From contig NZ_JABBYJ010000001.1 of NCBI RefSeq assembly GCF_012932565.1, forward strand, positions 2,728,001-2,792,000: 64,000 nucleotides of DNA, given 5' to 3'. Made by a program: the position numbers and the translations under genes. The DNA is from Sneathiella limimaris (lineage in GTDB: Bacteria; Pseudomonadota; Alphaproteobacteria; Sneathiellales; Sneathiellaceae). Positions 9,335 to 17,538 of this stretch are shown one piece after another (within the stretch, counting starts at the first letter, position 1; each line of letters opens with the position of its first letter). The notes beneath the pieces were generated by a model that ran no database searches, was not told the DNA's origin, and saw nothing but the letters and a program-made list of their open reading frames with translations.

Positions 9335-10534
9335 ATGATAAAACGTGTGTTGCTGACGGGAGTGTTGCTCATTTTGGCTCCGGTGGTCTCCTGGGCATTT
9401 GATGAAACAAATCGCCCCGCAGAACTAATTTCAACAATGTCACCGAGCCCATTGAAGGAAAAACTGAAATCCTGTCAGGGGCAACCCTTGAAAAAGTCAA
9501 ACTTTTCGATCTCTCACCGCGGCGCGCCACTTGGATATCCAGAACATACACAAGCCGGCTATGAAGCTGCGGCAAAAATGGGAGCTGGAATTCTGGAGTG
9601 TGATGTCACCTTTACCAAGGATAAGGAGCTTGTGTGCCGGCATTCCCAAAATGACCTTCACTACACCACGAATATTGTGACTACGCCCCTCGCCGAAAAA
9701 TGTAGCACACCGTTCACTCCGGCTGACGGTCAAAAAGCGACTGCAGAGTGCCTAACGAGTGACATAACTCTTGCAGAATTCAAAAGCTTAAAAGGAAAGA
9801 TGGAAGGTGCCAACAAGAAGGCTGAAACACCCGCAGAGTATTTGAATGGAACACCCAAATGGCGGAAAAACCTTGGAAAACCCGAAGGAGAGGAATTGCT
9901 CAGCCACAAAGAAAGTATTGCGCTTTTCAAATCCTTGGGCGTGAAGTTTACTCCTGAGCTCAAAGCACCAAAAGTTTCCATGCCTTATGAAGGTATGACG
10001 CAACAAATGTATGCACAGAAACTCATCGATGAATATAAGGCTGCGAATATTGACCCCTCAGATGTTTGGCCGCAATCTTTCAATCTGGACGATATTCTTT
10101 ACTGGATTGAAAACGAACCCGAGTTTGGCAAACAGGCTGTCTATCTGGACGGACGGTATCGCCAGGGATTGAATACAAGTGATCCAAATAGTTTTTCACC
10201 GACAATGGAAGAGTTAAAAACTGCTGGGGTCAATTATCTAGCGCCCCCTCTTTGGATGCTGGTCTCAGAAGACGACGGTAAGATTGTGCCGTCTGCCTAT
10301 GCAATAGCAGCAAAAGAGGCAGGTTTGAAGCTGATCGCCTGGACTTTGGAACGAAGTGGCCCTTTAAACAAAGGTGGGGGTTGGTATTACAAATCCATTA
10401 AATCCGTTGTTGAAAAAGATGGAGACATGCTTGAGCTTCTCCATGTCCTCCATAACGATATCGGCGTGTCCGGTGTCTTTTCTGACTGGCCAGCCACAAC
10501 CACCTTTTATGCCAACTGCTTTAACCTAAATTAA
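9335..10534 (+). CDS. Secreted glycerophosphodiester phosphodiesterase family protein
   Basis: A 399-residue protein with a signal peptide ending near residue 21 ([11 protein letters not shown]). The start at ATG 9335 has GAGAGAAGG upstream; the longer frame from 9278 adds 19 residues that spoil the signal. The GDPD active-site pattern is present: HRG at residues 61-63, E70, the ECD pair at 88-90 and H103. The family hydrolyses glycerophosphodiesters to glycerol-3-phosphate and an alcohol such as choline or ethanolamine. An insert with paired cysteines (about residues 120-135) is larger than in the E. coli UgpQ type and recalls the longer GlpQ form. It lies just before a lipid-synthesis operon that may use the released head groups. 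Confidence 0.87.
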   Translation: MIKRVLLTGVLLILAPVVSWAFDETNRPAELISTMSPSPLKEKLKSCQGQPLKKSNFSISHRGAPLGYPEHTQAGYEAAAKMGAGILECDVTFTKDKELVCRHSQNDLHYTTNIVTTPLAEKCSTPFTPADGQKATAECLTSDITLAEFKSLKGKMEGANKKAETPAEYLNGTPKWRKNLGKPEGEELLSHKESIALFKSLGVKFTPELKAPKVSMPYEGMTQQMYAQKLIDEYKAANIDPSDVWPQSFNLDDILYWIENEPEFGKQAVYLDGRYRQGLNTSDPNSFSPTMEELKTAGVNYLAPPLWMLVSEDDGKIVPSAYAIAAKEAGLKLIAWTLERSGPLNKGGGWYYKSIKSVVEKDGDMLELLHVLHNDIGVSGVFSDWPATTTFYANCFNLN

Positions 10535-10598
10535 CGTCCTATTTGTACAGTGCATAAGCAAACCATAATGCGCGTTCAAATATGTTGCCTATTCAACC

Positions 10599-10623
10599 AA
10601 TTTGCGGCATAGTTCGGCAAATT
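10599..10623. promoter_or_regulatory. Inverted repeat upstream of the desaturase operon
   Basis: The arms AATTTGC and GCAAATT (7 bp, 11-nt spacer) lie in the 140-bp gap between the GDPD stop and the desaturase start. No T-run follows, so an operator is more likely than a terminator. Confidence 0.35.
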
Positions 10624-10674
10624 TTAGGGGTAAGAAAAATACGATATATTAATGACGAAAACGGGACCGGAAAC

Positions 10675-11781
10675 ATGGTCCCTTCGCCACAGGATGTGAG
10701 CGACAAACCAACACAGGTCTTCACCCATACAGTTGCGAGGCCCCGCACGCTAAAAGAAGCCTTGGCCGTTGTCAGGCCTTATGCCGTTTCCAGTAACCTA
10801 AGAGCCTGGTTTCAGGTCCTGACGGCTTCGTTGCTGTTTGCTGCCCTGTTGGGATTTATGCTGTATCTTGGTCTTGAGCATTATGGTTGGGTCTTACTGC
10901 TTTCCATTCCGCTGGGACTGACTATGGTTCGCCTATTCACACTTCAGCATGACTGCGGGCATGGAAGTCTGTTCACCAACAGAAAACTGAATGATGCCGT
11001 TGGCAGTGTTTTTGCGTTATTAACAGTTACGCCATATCAATATTGGCGCGCTGCTCACGCGATCCACCATGCGACAACTGGAAATCTGGATAAGCGTGGA
11101 ACTGGTGATATTGAAACCAAGACGATAGAGGAATACCAAACCCTCCCTTTGAGAGAGAAAATCTTTTATCGCCTGATCCGAAATCCGTTCTTCTTATTTG
11201 GTATTGGTGGTTTTTTACATTTTGCCATCAAACAGCGCTTCCCAATTCTGCACAATAATCTGAACCCGATCTACCTTAAGAGCGTTCATCGCACCAATGC
11301 CGTTATGGTTTTAGCCCTGATCGGGATCCATTTTACTTATGGTATTGGCCCATTCCTTGCGGTTTTTCTCCCCGCAATTTGGATTGCATCTGTCATCGGC
11401 TTCTGGCTTTTCTACGTTCAGCATTCCTATCATGATGCCTACTGGCAACGTCAGAAGAACTGGGATTATCTCAAATCTGCATTTGATGGTAGCACTCTGG
11501 TCAATCTACCACCTGTGTTGAGGTGGATTTCTGCTGATATCGGCATACACCATATCCATCACCTGTTACCCTCTATTCCCAATTATAAATTAAGGGCATG
11601 CATGATAGAGAACCCCCATCTCTGCACGCCCCGCGAAATGAAACTGAAAGAGGCCATCACCTGTACACGTCTCGCCATTTGGGATGAAGTTAACGAACAA
11701 CTGATCCCCTTCAGTGAAATGAAAGAAAGACTAAAGGCAAATCGGGCTAATGAACCAGCCCTGCAAAACGCCGCGGAGTAG
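10675..11781 (+). CDS. Membrane fatty acid desaturase
   Basis: A 368-residue membrane protein of the di-iron fatty acid desaturase/hydroxylase superfamily. All three histidine boxes are visible: HDCGH at residues 92-96, HAIHH at 128-132 and HHIHHLLP at about 290-297, with hydrophobic spans at about 48-65, 72-88 and 200-250. The box pattern is that of acyl-lipid omega-6/delta-12-type enzymes. I prefer ATG 10675, with GGGA/CGGAAA upstream, over 10582. It is two bases from the next gene, so it leads a three-gene operon. The chain position it modifies is not readable. Confidence 0.88.
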   Translation: MVPSPQDVSDKPTQVFTHTVARPRTLKEALAVVRPYAVSSNLRAWFQVLTASLLFAALLGFMLYLGLEHYGWVLLLSIPLGLTMVRLFTLQHDCGHGSLFTNRKLNDAVGSVFALLTVTPYQYWRAAHAIHHATTGNLDKRGTGDIETKTIEEYQTLPLREKIFYRLIRNPFFLFGIGGFLHFAIKQRFPILHNNLNPIYLKSVHRTNAVMVLALIGIHFTYGIGPFLAVFLPAIWIASVIGFWLFYVQHSYHDAYWQRQKNWDYLKSAFDGSTLVNLPPVLRWISADIGIHHIHHLLPSIPNYKLRACMIENPHLCTPREMKLKEAITCTRLAIWDEVNEQLIPFSEMKERLKANRANEPALQNAAE

Positions 11782-11783
11782 AA

Positions 11784-12986
11784 ATGGCCGCAAGAGAGAT
11801 TATCGACAGTGTTGCCGCGTCGGAAATGTTCAGGGGGCTTCCGACGGAACTGATTGAAAGCAGTTTGCCGCATTTCAAAATCTCTCGTATCGAAAAAGGC
11901 CAAATCATTTTGCGGGAGGGAACTACCAACAGCAAAATACACATCATTCACACTGGTGAAGCCGAAGTCCTGAAAAGTCTGGAAAAAGAAAGTGGCGACA
12001 ATGACAATTCGTTTGTCATTGCAACATTACAGCCGGGTGAAGAATTTGGTGAACTCACAGCAATAGAAGGTACGGTGGCATCTGCAACGATCAGAGCATC
12101 GAAGCCGATGGAACTGATCACCCTTGATCTGCGACAGCAGAATGAAGATCAAAACCTCAAGGAGCTTTATGATCAAATTCAGGTAAATTTGATCCGGAGA
12201 ATAGCCAGCAAACTCCGCGATACCAGCGAACGTAAAGTTGCCCTGATGGAACAGGAATCCAAAAGACGTCGGGAACAGGCGGTCGCTGGCCGATTTATCA
12301 TTACCATTCTGTCACTGGTTGCCTGTTACACCCTTGCGCTTCGGGCAATAATGGATCTTGGAACCTATGGTTCTTGGCTACAGGTATACTATTCCCCGCT
12401 GATCATAGTTGCGTTCATGGGCGCCATGCTGTTTATGATGGCCAGAAGTGAAATGCCCTTTGAGGCGTTTGGCCTGACATTAAAAGGGTGGAAGCCTGCC
12501 ATTAAGGATGCAGTACTTTTCTCCATTCCATTTTGCGCGTTTATTACGTTTCTAAAATGGGAGTATATCGTTCTCTATCCCGATCCTGGTGGGATGACCG
12601 TCTTTACGCTGACAGAAATGTTCTCCAGCTTCACACCTGGGGGCGATTTTAGCTGGATGGCTTATCTAACGTTTTTCCTGGCCTACGTATTATTGTGTCC
12701 AGTGCAGGAACTGATCGCTCGATGTGGTGTCCAAGCCCCCTTATCAATCCTGCTTCAGGGAAGCCATGTTCAGCGGCATTTTCTAGCAATATTAGTCTCT
12801 AACCTTCTGTATTCCGCATCCCATTCACATCTTAATCTGGGTTTTGCCTTTATAACCTTTGTTCCAGGCTTGTTTTGGGGCTGGCTGTTTATGCGCCATA
12901 AATCACTCATTGGTGTCTCCGTCTCTCATGCTATCGTTGGCGGATATGCACTGTTTGCACTTGGAATTGAAGAATTTCTGAAATGA
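11784..12986 (+). CDS. Cyclic-nucleotide-binding domain fused to a CPBP membrane domain
   Basis: A 400-residue fusion. Residues 1-135 are a CRP-type cyclic-nucleotide-binding domain with the phosphate cassette FGELTAIEG (88-96); the arginine that contacts the cyclic phosphate in CRP appears replaced (VASATIRA, 98-105). A charged helix at about 140-168 leads into roughly seven membrane segments. The C-terminal part resembles CPBP/CAAX intramembrane proteases: QELIAR (308-313), SASHSH (344-349) and SHAIVGG (381-387). Against EExxxR and HxxxN, the first glutamate is Q308 and the asparagine is G386, so protease activity is doubtful. It shares a 4-base ATGA overlap with the next gene. Confidence 0.75.
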   Translation: MAAREIIDSVAASEMFRGLPTELIESSLPHFKISRIEKGQIILREGTTNSKIHIIHTGEAEVLKSLEKESGDNDNSFVIATLQPGEEFGELTAIEGTVASATIRASKPMELITLDLRQQNEDQNLKELYDQIQVNLIRRIASKLRDTSERKVALMEQESKRRREQAVAGRFIITILSLVACYTLALRAIMDLGTYGSWLQVYYSPLIIVAFMGAMLFMMARSEMPFEAFGLTLKGWKPAIKDAVLFSIPFCAFITFLKWEYIVLYPDPGGMTVFTLTEMFSSFTPGGDFSWMAYLTFFLAYVLLCPVQELIARCGVQAPLSILLQGSHVQRHFLAILVSNLLYSASHSHLNLGFAFITFVPGLFWGWLFMRHKSLIGVSVSHAIVGGYALFALGIEEFLK

Positions 12987-14437
12987 AAAAGAATTTTGAA
13001 AGTCAGGATTTCTCAGCGACTGCGCCAACTTTGCGAAAGTGGGCCACTGACCCAATCCTCAATCTCATTCCAGAAACGGTCTCACCTAATGCCTTAACTC
13101 TGTTCGGTGGAATCTGCGCAGGCATTACTGCATTTCTCCTTTGGTTTTCCAAAAGCCTGATCGACCCGACAACATCAATAGGCAAGACTTTACTTGTTCT
13201 TGGAGCGTTGCTTCTCGTCGTTTACGCAATTTGCGATCAGCTTGATGGCTTGCAAGCCCGGCGACTTAAACGGGGTGGCCCTGCAGGAGACTTTCTAGAT
13301 CACTGGGTCGATGCATTTCTTGCGAACATCACCCCAATTGCCCTGATGTATATGATGGTCTATCCATTGGAACAAATGGTCATCATGAGCCTTGTCGTAA
13401 CTTTTGCATTTTGGACAAATAACTGGGAAACCCGCAACAATCACGCGCGGAAACTCCCCTTTCTTGGTGGCCTTGAATTTATTTGGGTGGGTGTAGTCTG
13501 CCTGATCGTCACGGCCATTTGGGGATACGAAATCTGGGATGAAACGATCTTCGAAGTGGAGCTGCGGCACCTTTCTTACGCAGTGGTTATCTCAGTTCTT
13601 AGTTTTTCTATTTTCAAAAATTGCGTACGAGCACGTGACCACTTAAAAGACCTCCTGACCCCTGCCCTAAGCCTTGGAACCATCTCAATTTGGCTCATTT
13701 ATAGTCATCATCAGGGCGCGCTAACCTGGAACACCCAATCTCTCGCATTTTTAACGCTGGCTTTAATGGGTGTGAGACATACAGGTGATCTGATGAGGGC
13801 TCTGTGGCTCAACAGCCGGATCAAAGATATCGAACCTCTGTTCGTCCTTCCGGGGATTTGCCTGGTCCTGATAGCGGTTCTTCAAGCTGATATCGACGTA
13901 CTGAGACAGCTGGAAACGCCAACCCTCATTGCGACAGCATTGCTGGTCATTTGGCTGACAGCTTTTCAGGCCATTCATACGTTTACTGTTTTAGTACACG
14001 GTTTAGGAACCGAAAAGGAAACTGCTGAAGGTCAACCTCCAAGTGTGCAACGCATTATGGTTGATATGTCCGCGACCCTATTACATCACGGTCATATTCG
14101 CCTCCTGAACCAGGCTAAAAAACTCGGCCACGTAGTAATTGGCTTAACTTCCGATACAGATCTCCAACGGGTTAAAGGGGTAGATGCAGAATTGAGTTTT
14201 GCCGAACGCAAAGAAATCCTATTGGCCTTGGAAGCCGTGGATGAAGTCGTTGAAACACCCTGGCTACTGACTGAGGAAGTTTTAAAGAAACATAATATCG
14301 ATTTGCTTGTTCACGGCGATGACAATCAAAACGATATCGATCCAGAGAGGCTTATCATCTTCCCAAGAACTGATGGCATTAGCAGCAGCACTATTAGAGA
14401 GCGAGCTGCCCGGAACCTGCAAGCAGAAAACGCTTAA
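12983..14437 (+). CDS. Fused CDP-alcohol phosphotransferase / cytidylyltransferase (Kennedy-pathway-like)
   Basis: A 484-residue fusion of two consecutive phospholipid-synthesis activities. The membrane part (about 1-342) has the full CDP-alcohol phosphotransferase motif: D88, G89, A92, R93, G102, D106 and D110. The arrangement NWET followed by FLGGLEF (147-165) recalls eukaryotic choline/ethanolamine phosphotransferases. The C-terminal part (about 355-478) is a nucleotidyltransferase with HHGH (368-371), HGDDNQNDID (444-453) and RTDGISSSTIR (462-472), as in CTP:phosphoethanolamine and glycerol-3-phosphate cytidylyltransferases. The likely role is to make a CDP-alcohol and pass it to diacylglycerol. 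The alcohol (ethanolamine, choline, other) is unknown. It is the last gene of the desaturase operon. Confidence 0.82.
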   Translation: MKKNFESQDFSATAPTLRKWATDPILNLIPETVSPNALTLFGGICAGITAFLLWFSKSLIDPTTSIGKTLLVLGALLLVVYAICDQLDGLQARRLKRGGPAGDFLDHWVDAFLANITPIALMYMMVYPLEQMVIMSLVVTFAFWTNNWETRNNHARKLPFLGGLEFIWVGVVCLIVTAIWGYEIWDETIFEVELRHLSYAVVISVLSFSIFKNCVRARDHLKDLLTPALSLGTISIWLIYSHHQGALTWNTQSLAFLTLALMGVRHTGDLMRALWLNSRIKDIEPLFVLPGICLVLIAVLQADIDVLRQLETPTLIATALLVIWLTAFQAIHTFTVLVHGLGTEKETAEGQPPSVQRIMVDMSATLLHHGHIRLLNQAKKLGHVVIGLTSDTDLQRVKGVDAELSFAERKEILLALEAVDEVVETPWLLTEEVLKKHNIDLLVHGDDNQNDIDPERLIIFPRTDGISSSTIRERAARNLQAENA

Positions 14438-14440
14438 GGT

Positions 14441-15349
14441 TTAAGACGGAAGAGCGCCATCCAGTTCCGCTTGGCTAAAAAGCCAGTCCATCACTTTTCG
14501 GGCTGCCTTGCTAGGTTGACCGTGACCTGGTCGAACCAGCCAAATAAAATCCTCAAGTGGCATGACCGCATGATCATAAGGCGCAATCAGCAAACCCGCC
14601 TCTAATGCTGGCTTGACAAACTGATGGCGTGCAAGAGCGACACCAAGCCCCTGTTCCGCTGCCCTCAACGCGAGATCCAATGTGGAGTAACGAGGCCCTT
14701 GTAACAGATTAAGGCCCGTCAATTCATGATATGCTGCCCATCTTGCCCATGAGGCCTGTGGGTTTTTATCATGCAACAAGCGCATTTTAGAAAGACTAGT
14801 CAATTCGGCGGGCTTACCAAATCCCTCCCAGTAGTCTTGGCGCATAACAGGATAAAGCGCATCATCCATAAATGGTCTACAATCAAGACCACTCCACGGT
14901 CCTTTTCCAAGCCGTATTGTGATATCTGCATCCTGTTCTGACGGTGGCTTTACCCGCTGATCAACAACCACAGAAAGCTCAATGTCAGGATAAGCCAATT
15001 CAAACTCGCCCAATCTTGGGAAGAACCACCTTGCAGCGAATGCAGAGGTTGTTTCGATGGTCACTGAGTTTTGTCGCTGGCTTTCTTGAATAGAAGCTAT
15101 TACCTGTTTTATTTCTGAAAAAGAAGCAAGAACCGATTTTCCCAAAAGTTCACCCTCTCGTGTAAAACCAGTTATCCGATTACTCCCCATTCGGTTAACC
15201 AATCGCACCCCAAGATGTGTTTCTAATTCGCTTAGAAATTTACTAACTGAAGAGTGCGTAACACTAAGACGCCGCGCAGCAGGTCGAACACCGCCCTCTT
15301 CAAACACGGCGGCAAAAGCCCTCAGACTATTCAATGGCAAATTCTTCAT
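14441..15349 (-). CDS. LysR-family regulator (GcvA-like)
   Basis: A 302-residue LysR-type regulator: N-terminal winged helix (LRAFAAVFEEGGVRPAARRL, then HSSVSKFLSELETHLGVRLV) and a C-terminal effector domain. The phrase LPLNSLRAFAAV is typical of the GcvA subgroup. It diverges from a glutathionyl-hydroquinone reductase with a short gap, and an inverted repeat overlaps its own start codon, so it probably controls both genes. Its stop is only three bases from the stop of the convergent phosphotransferase gene. Confidence 0.92.
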   Translation of the reverse strand: MKNLPLNSLRAFAAVFEEGGVRPAARRLSVTHSSVSKFLSELETHLGVRLVNRMGSNRITGFTREGELLGKSVLASFSEIKQVIASIQESQRQNSVTIETTSAFAARWFFPRLGEFELAYPDIELSVVVDQRVKPPSEQDADITIRLGKGPWSGLDCRPFMDDALYPVMRQDYWEGFGKPAELTSLSKMRLLHDKNPQASWARWAAYHELTGLNLLQGPRYSTLDLALRAAEQGLGVALARHQFVKPALEAGLLIAPYDHAVMPLEDFIWLVRPGHGQPSKAARKVMDWLFSQAELDGALPS

Positions 15350-15369
15350 GGTCTATTTATTAGACCATA
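15347..15369. promoter_or_regulatory. LysR-type operator overlapping the regulator start codon
   Basis: A near-perfect repeat with arms CATGGTCTA and TAGACCATA around TTTAT; the inner part fits the T-N11-A pattern of LysR boxes. It covers the regulator's ATG and lies about 70 bases before the divergent reductase gene, a layout expected for autoregulation. Confidence 0.6.
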
Positions 15370-15435
15370 AATTTCAAATTATGAACCACTAAATTACGAA
15401 CACTCCTGATAGTCTTCTTGAAAAAGGAGAACACA

Positions 15436-16386
15436 ATGGGAATGCTTGTTGATGGAAAGTGGGTCGAAAGCCCTATTCATAAAAATTATGGCGTGAAAGA
15501 AAAAGTCTCAAAGATTGAACTTAAAAACTATCTTACCCCGAGCCTTAAAGACCGCCTCAAAAGTCACCCGGATGAGTTTATCCTTCTTGCATCCAAGAGC
15601 TGTCCGTGGTCACACAGAGTTTTAATCACCGTGGTTTTAAAAGGGTTCAGTGGATATCTACCAATTCACTATGCAGGTGGCCCGCGAGTTAAAGGTTATG
15701 CTCCCCTACCCAAAGGCCCTCTTTCACAAGACTTCGGCACTGACATCAGACACGTTCATCAACTCTACAGCCTTTCCGATCCTAATTACACAGGACGATC
15801 AACTGTGCCAATCTTGTGGGATCGTCGGCAGAACAAAATCATCAGCAATGAGTCTGATGAAATCTGTCGGCTGCTGGATAGCCTTGGCGGTACAGGTCAA
15901 CCGACCCTCCTTCCCAACCAAGCTAAAGCCGAAATACTCTCACTTAATGACGACTTGACCCGTAGTTTATTTCAAGCCGTTTACAAAGCGGGCCTTGCGG
16001 AAAATCAATCCACATATGAACATGCCTATTGGTCTGTATTCAACAAACTGGATTACCTGGAAGAAAAACTTCAGCAAAACAGGTTTTTACTGGGAAATTT
16101 TATGACCTTAAGTGACATCTACCTGTTCACTTGCCTGGTCCGCTTTGATGCGGTCTATTACACCCACTTCAGATGTTCATACAAACGCCTGATCGACTAT
16201 CCCAATCTTTGGGCGTATAGCCGGCGCCTCTACCAAATGCCGGGTATAAGTCAAACTGTCGATTTTAAAGTAATCCGCGAAGGATATTACCTGAATGACG
16301 GTAATAATAATCCTCACAAAATAGTAGGCCTTCAACCCGCCGCAAATTGGCTGCAACCCATATCTACTCTACAAACAGCCTCTTAA
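15436..16386 (+). CDS. Glutathionyl-hydroquinone reductase (Xi-class GST)
   Basis: A 316-residue cytosolic protein of the YqjG/ECM4 family, which removes glutathione from glutathionyl-hydroquinones. The active-site cysteine is C56 in SKSCPWSHRVLI; the family usually has CPWA, here CPWS. The thioredoxin-like part includes STVPILWDRRQNKIISNES, followed by the all-helical GST domain (FLLGNFMTLSDIYLF). The ATG at 15436 has AAGGAG at the right distance, while the 15418 TTG would place that site inside the gene. It is divergently transcribed from a LysR regulator. It could protect against quinones formed by the aromatic pathway nearby. Confidence 0.88.
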   Translation: MGMLVDGKWVESPIHKNYGVKEKVSKIELKNYLTPSLKDRLKSHPDEFILLASKSCPWSHRVLITVVLKGFSGYLPIHYAGGPRVKGYAPLPKGPLSQDFGTDIRHVHQLYSLSDPNYTGRSTVPILWDRRQNKIISNESDEICRLLDSLGGTGQPTLLPNQAKAEILSLNDDLTRSLFQAVYKAGLAENQSTYEHAYWSVFNKLDYLEEKLQQNRFLLGNFMTLSDIYLFTCLVRFDAVYYTHFRCSYKRLIDYPNLWAYSRRLYQMPGISQTVDFKVIREGYYLNDGNNNPHKIVGLQPAANWLQPISTLQTAS

Positions 16387-16419
16387 AAAAAAACAGCCCG
16401 GCTATCACCGGGCTGTTTC
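16385..16419. terminator. Bidirectional terminator between convergent genes
   Basis: A 9-bp stem ACAGCCCGG/CCGGGCTGT with 6-nt loop, an A-run of nine on the left and TT on the right. The long A-run makes it strongest for the minus-strand VPLPA-CTERM gene; it also closes the reductase gene. Confidence 0.85.
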
Positions 16420-16442
16420 AAAAAGCTTCTCTAAATGCTCAA

Positions 16443-17252
16443 TTAAGCGAGTTTCCGCTTTTTCCGCCAGCCAAGGAAACCAAGGATGGCCATACCTGCT
16501 CCATAAAGTGGTAAGGCCGCCGGCAGTGGAACTGCGGATACTTCAAAGTCAGCCGCCAGCTCAATATCTCCGTTTCTAAAGTAAACATCGTCCACATAAC
16601 CAGATTGGTTTGGTGTACCGCTGCCTACCCCTAAAATGATAGAGGTGATAATTGCGTCTGAAAAAGAAGAATAAGCAGCCGCCCAATCAGCGATCGAGTT
16701 ATCGTATAGGGCGCCATTCATATCATAAAGTGTTGTATGCCAGAAATCCCCTGTATTTCCGTCAATATTAACTTCGTGCCAACTATCAAAGGCACCAACA
16801 CCACCAGCGTTATAAACAGGTTCATACACAAAGGTCGCATATGGATCACTGTTATTATCTGTAAAGTCCCAAACCTCGAATTTAATCGCAGGAACAATAG
16901 ATGTTAGAGGTGCACCTGAGTTGTGATAGTAATTGTAGGACATGCTTCCTGATTGGAGGAAGTCACCTATTGTCCCAAAATTACCAGTATATCTCACCTC
17001 ACCCCTATCATCGCCGCTACCGCCAGTTGACAACGCCAGGGCGCCTTTTCCAGCAGGTGCATTATTTTCAAGATCGCCTCCTTGACCAGTTAGGTCAACG
17101 ATTTGTGCTGAGCCCCCTCCTGAGGATTGATCTGCCCAAGTGAAATTAGTGTCTTTAGGTGCCAAGCTGTTAACAATTTCAGCTGCAGCAACTGACGCTC
17201 CCCCTGCTAACATGACGGACGCAAGCGTCAACGTAAGTAGCTTTTGTTTCAT
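16443..17252 (-). CDS. Secreted VPLPA-CTERM sorting-domain protein
   Basis: A 269-residue exported protein. It has a signal peptide at about 1-24 (LTLASVMLAGGASVAAAEI), a glycine-, serine- and aspartate-rich beta-type body with few charged repeats, and a C-terminal sorting tail: VPLPAALPLYGAG, a hydrophobic helix and the basic end WRKKRKLA. This is the VPLPA variant of PEP-CTERM, normally processed by an exosortase (XrtD type) encoded elsewhere. No exosortase or polysaccharide genes lie in this window. The body looks like a lectin- or concanavalin-like surface protein but I do not recognise it. An AT-rich palindrome lies in its promoter region. Confidence 0.85.
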   Translation of the reverse strand: MKQKLLTLTLASVMLAGGASVAAAEIVNSLAPKDTNFTWADQSSGGGSAQIVDLTGQGGDLENNAPAGKGALALSTGGSGDDRGEVRYTGNFGTIGDFLQSGSMSYNYYHNSGAPLTSIVPAIKFEVWDFTDNNSDPYATFVYEPVYNAGGVGAFDSWHEVNIDGNTGDFWHTTLYDMNGALYDNSIADWAAAYSSFSDAIITSIILGVGSGTPNQSGYVDDVYFRNGDIELAADFEVSAVPLPAALPLYGAGMAILGFLGWRKKRKLA

Positions 17253-17282
17253 AGTCTGTACCCCACTCTTTGTTTTTCATTT

Positions 17283-17308
17283 TAATTAGATATAATTTTA
17301 TCTAATTA
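17283..17308. promoter_or_regulatory. AT-rich palindrome upstream of the VPLPA-CTERM gene
   Basis: Perfect 10-bp arms TAATTAGATA and TATCTAATTA around TAATTT, 31 bases before the start codon. It is placed as a repressor operator or an AT-rich binding site; no regulator gene is adjacent. Confidence 0.5.
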
Positions 17309-17490
17309 GTAATACTTTATTTACCATATGAGAGGGTTTCCAAAAAGTTACACAACTTTATCACTCTCAAAACATGAGAATTTCAACTTGAGAGAAACAC
17401 TTGCATCAACTTTTCCACCTATGCGGTGAAAATTTATAGTTAATTTCACATAGAAGTTTGTGAAAAATAAGAATCAGTTGGATATCAAAC

Positions 17491-17519
17491 AAAAAAGCCC
17501 GGCGTTCACCGGGCTTTTC
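17491..17519 (-). terminator. Terminator after the HPPD gene
   Basis: On the minus strand the stem AAAAGCCCGG/CCGGGCTTTT is followed by TT and sits 20 bases after the HPPD stop. The GC core is the same CCCGG/CCGGG found in the terminators at 16385 and 43146. Confidence 0.88.
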
Positions 17520-17538
17520 ATAAGTTTCTTTCTTTAAA

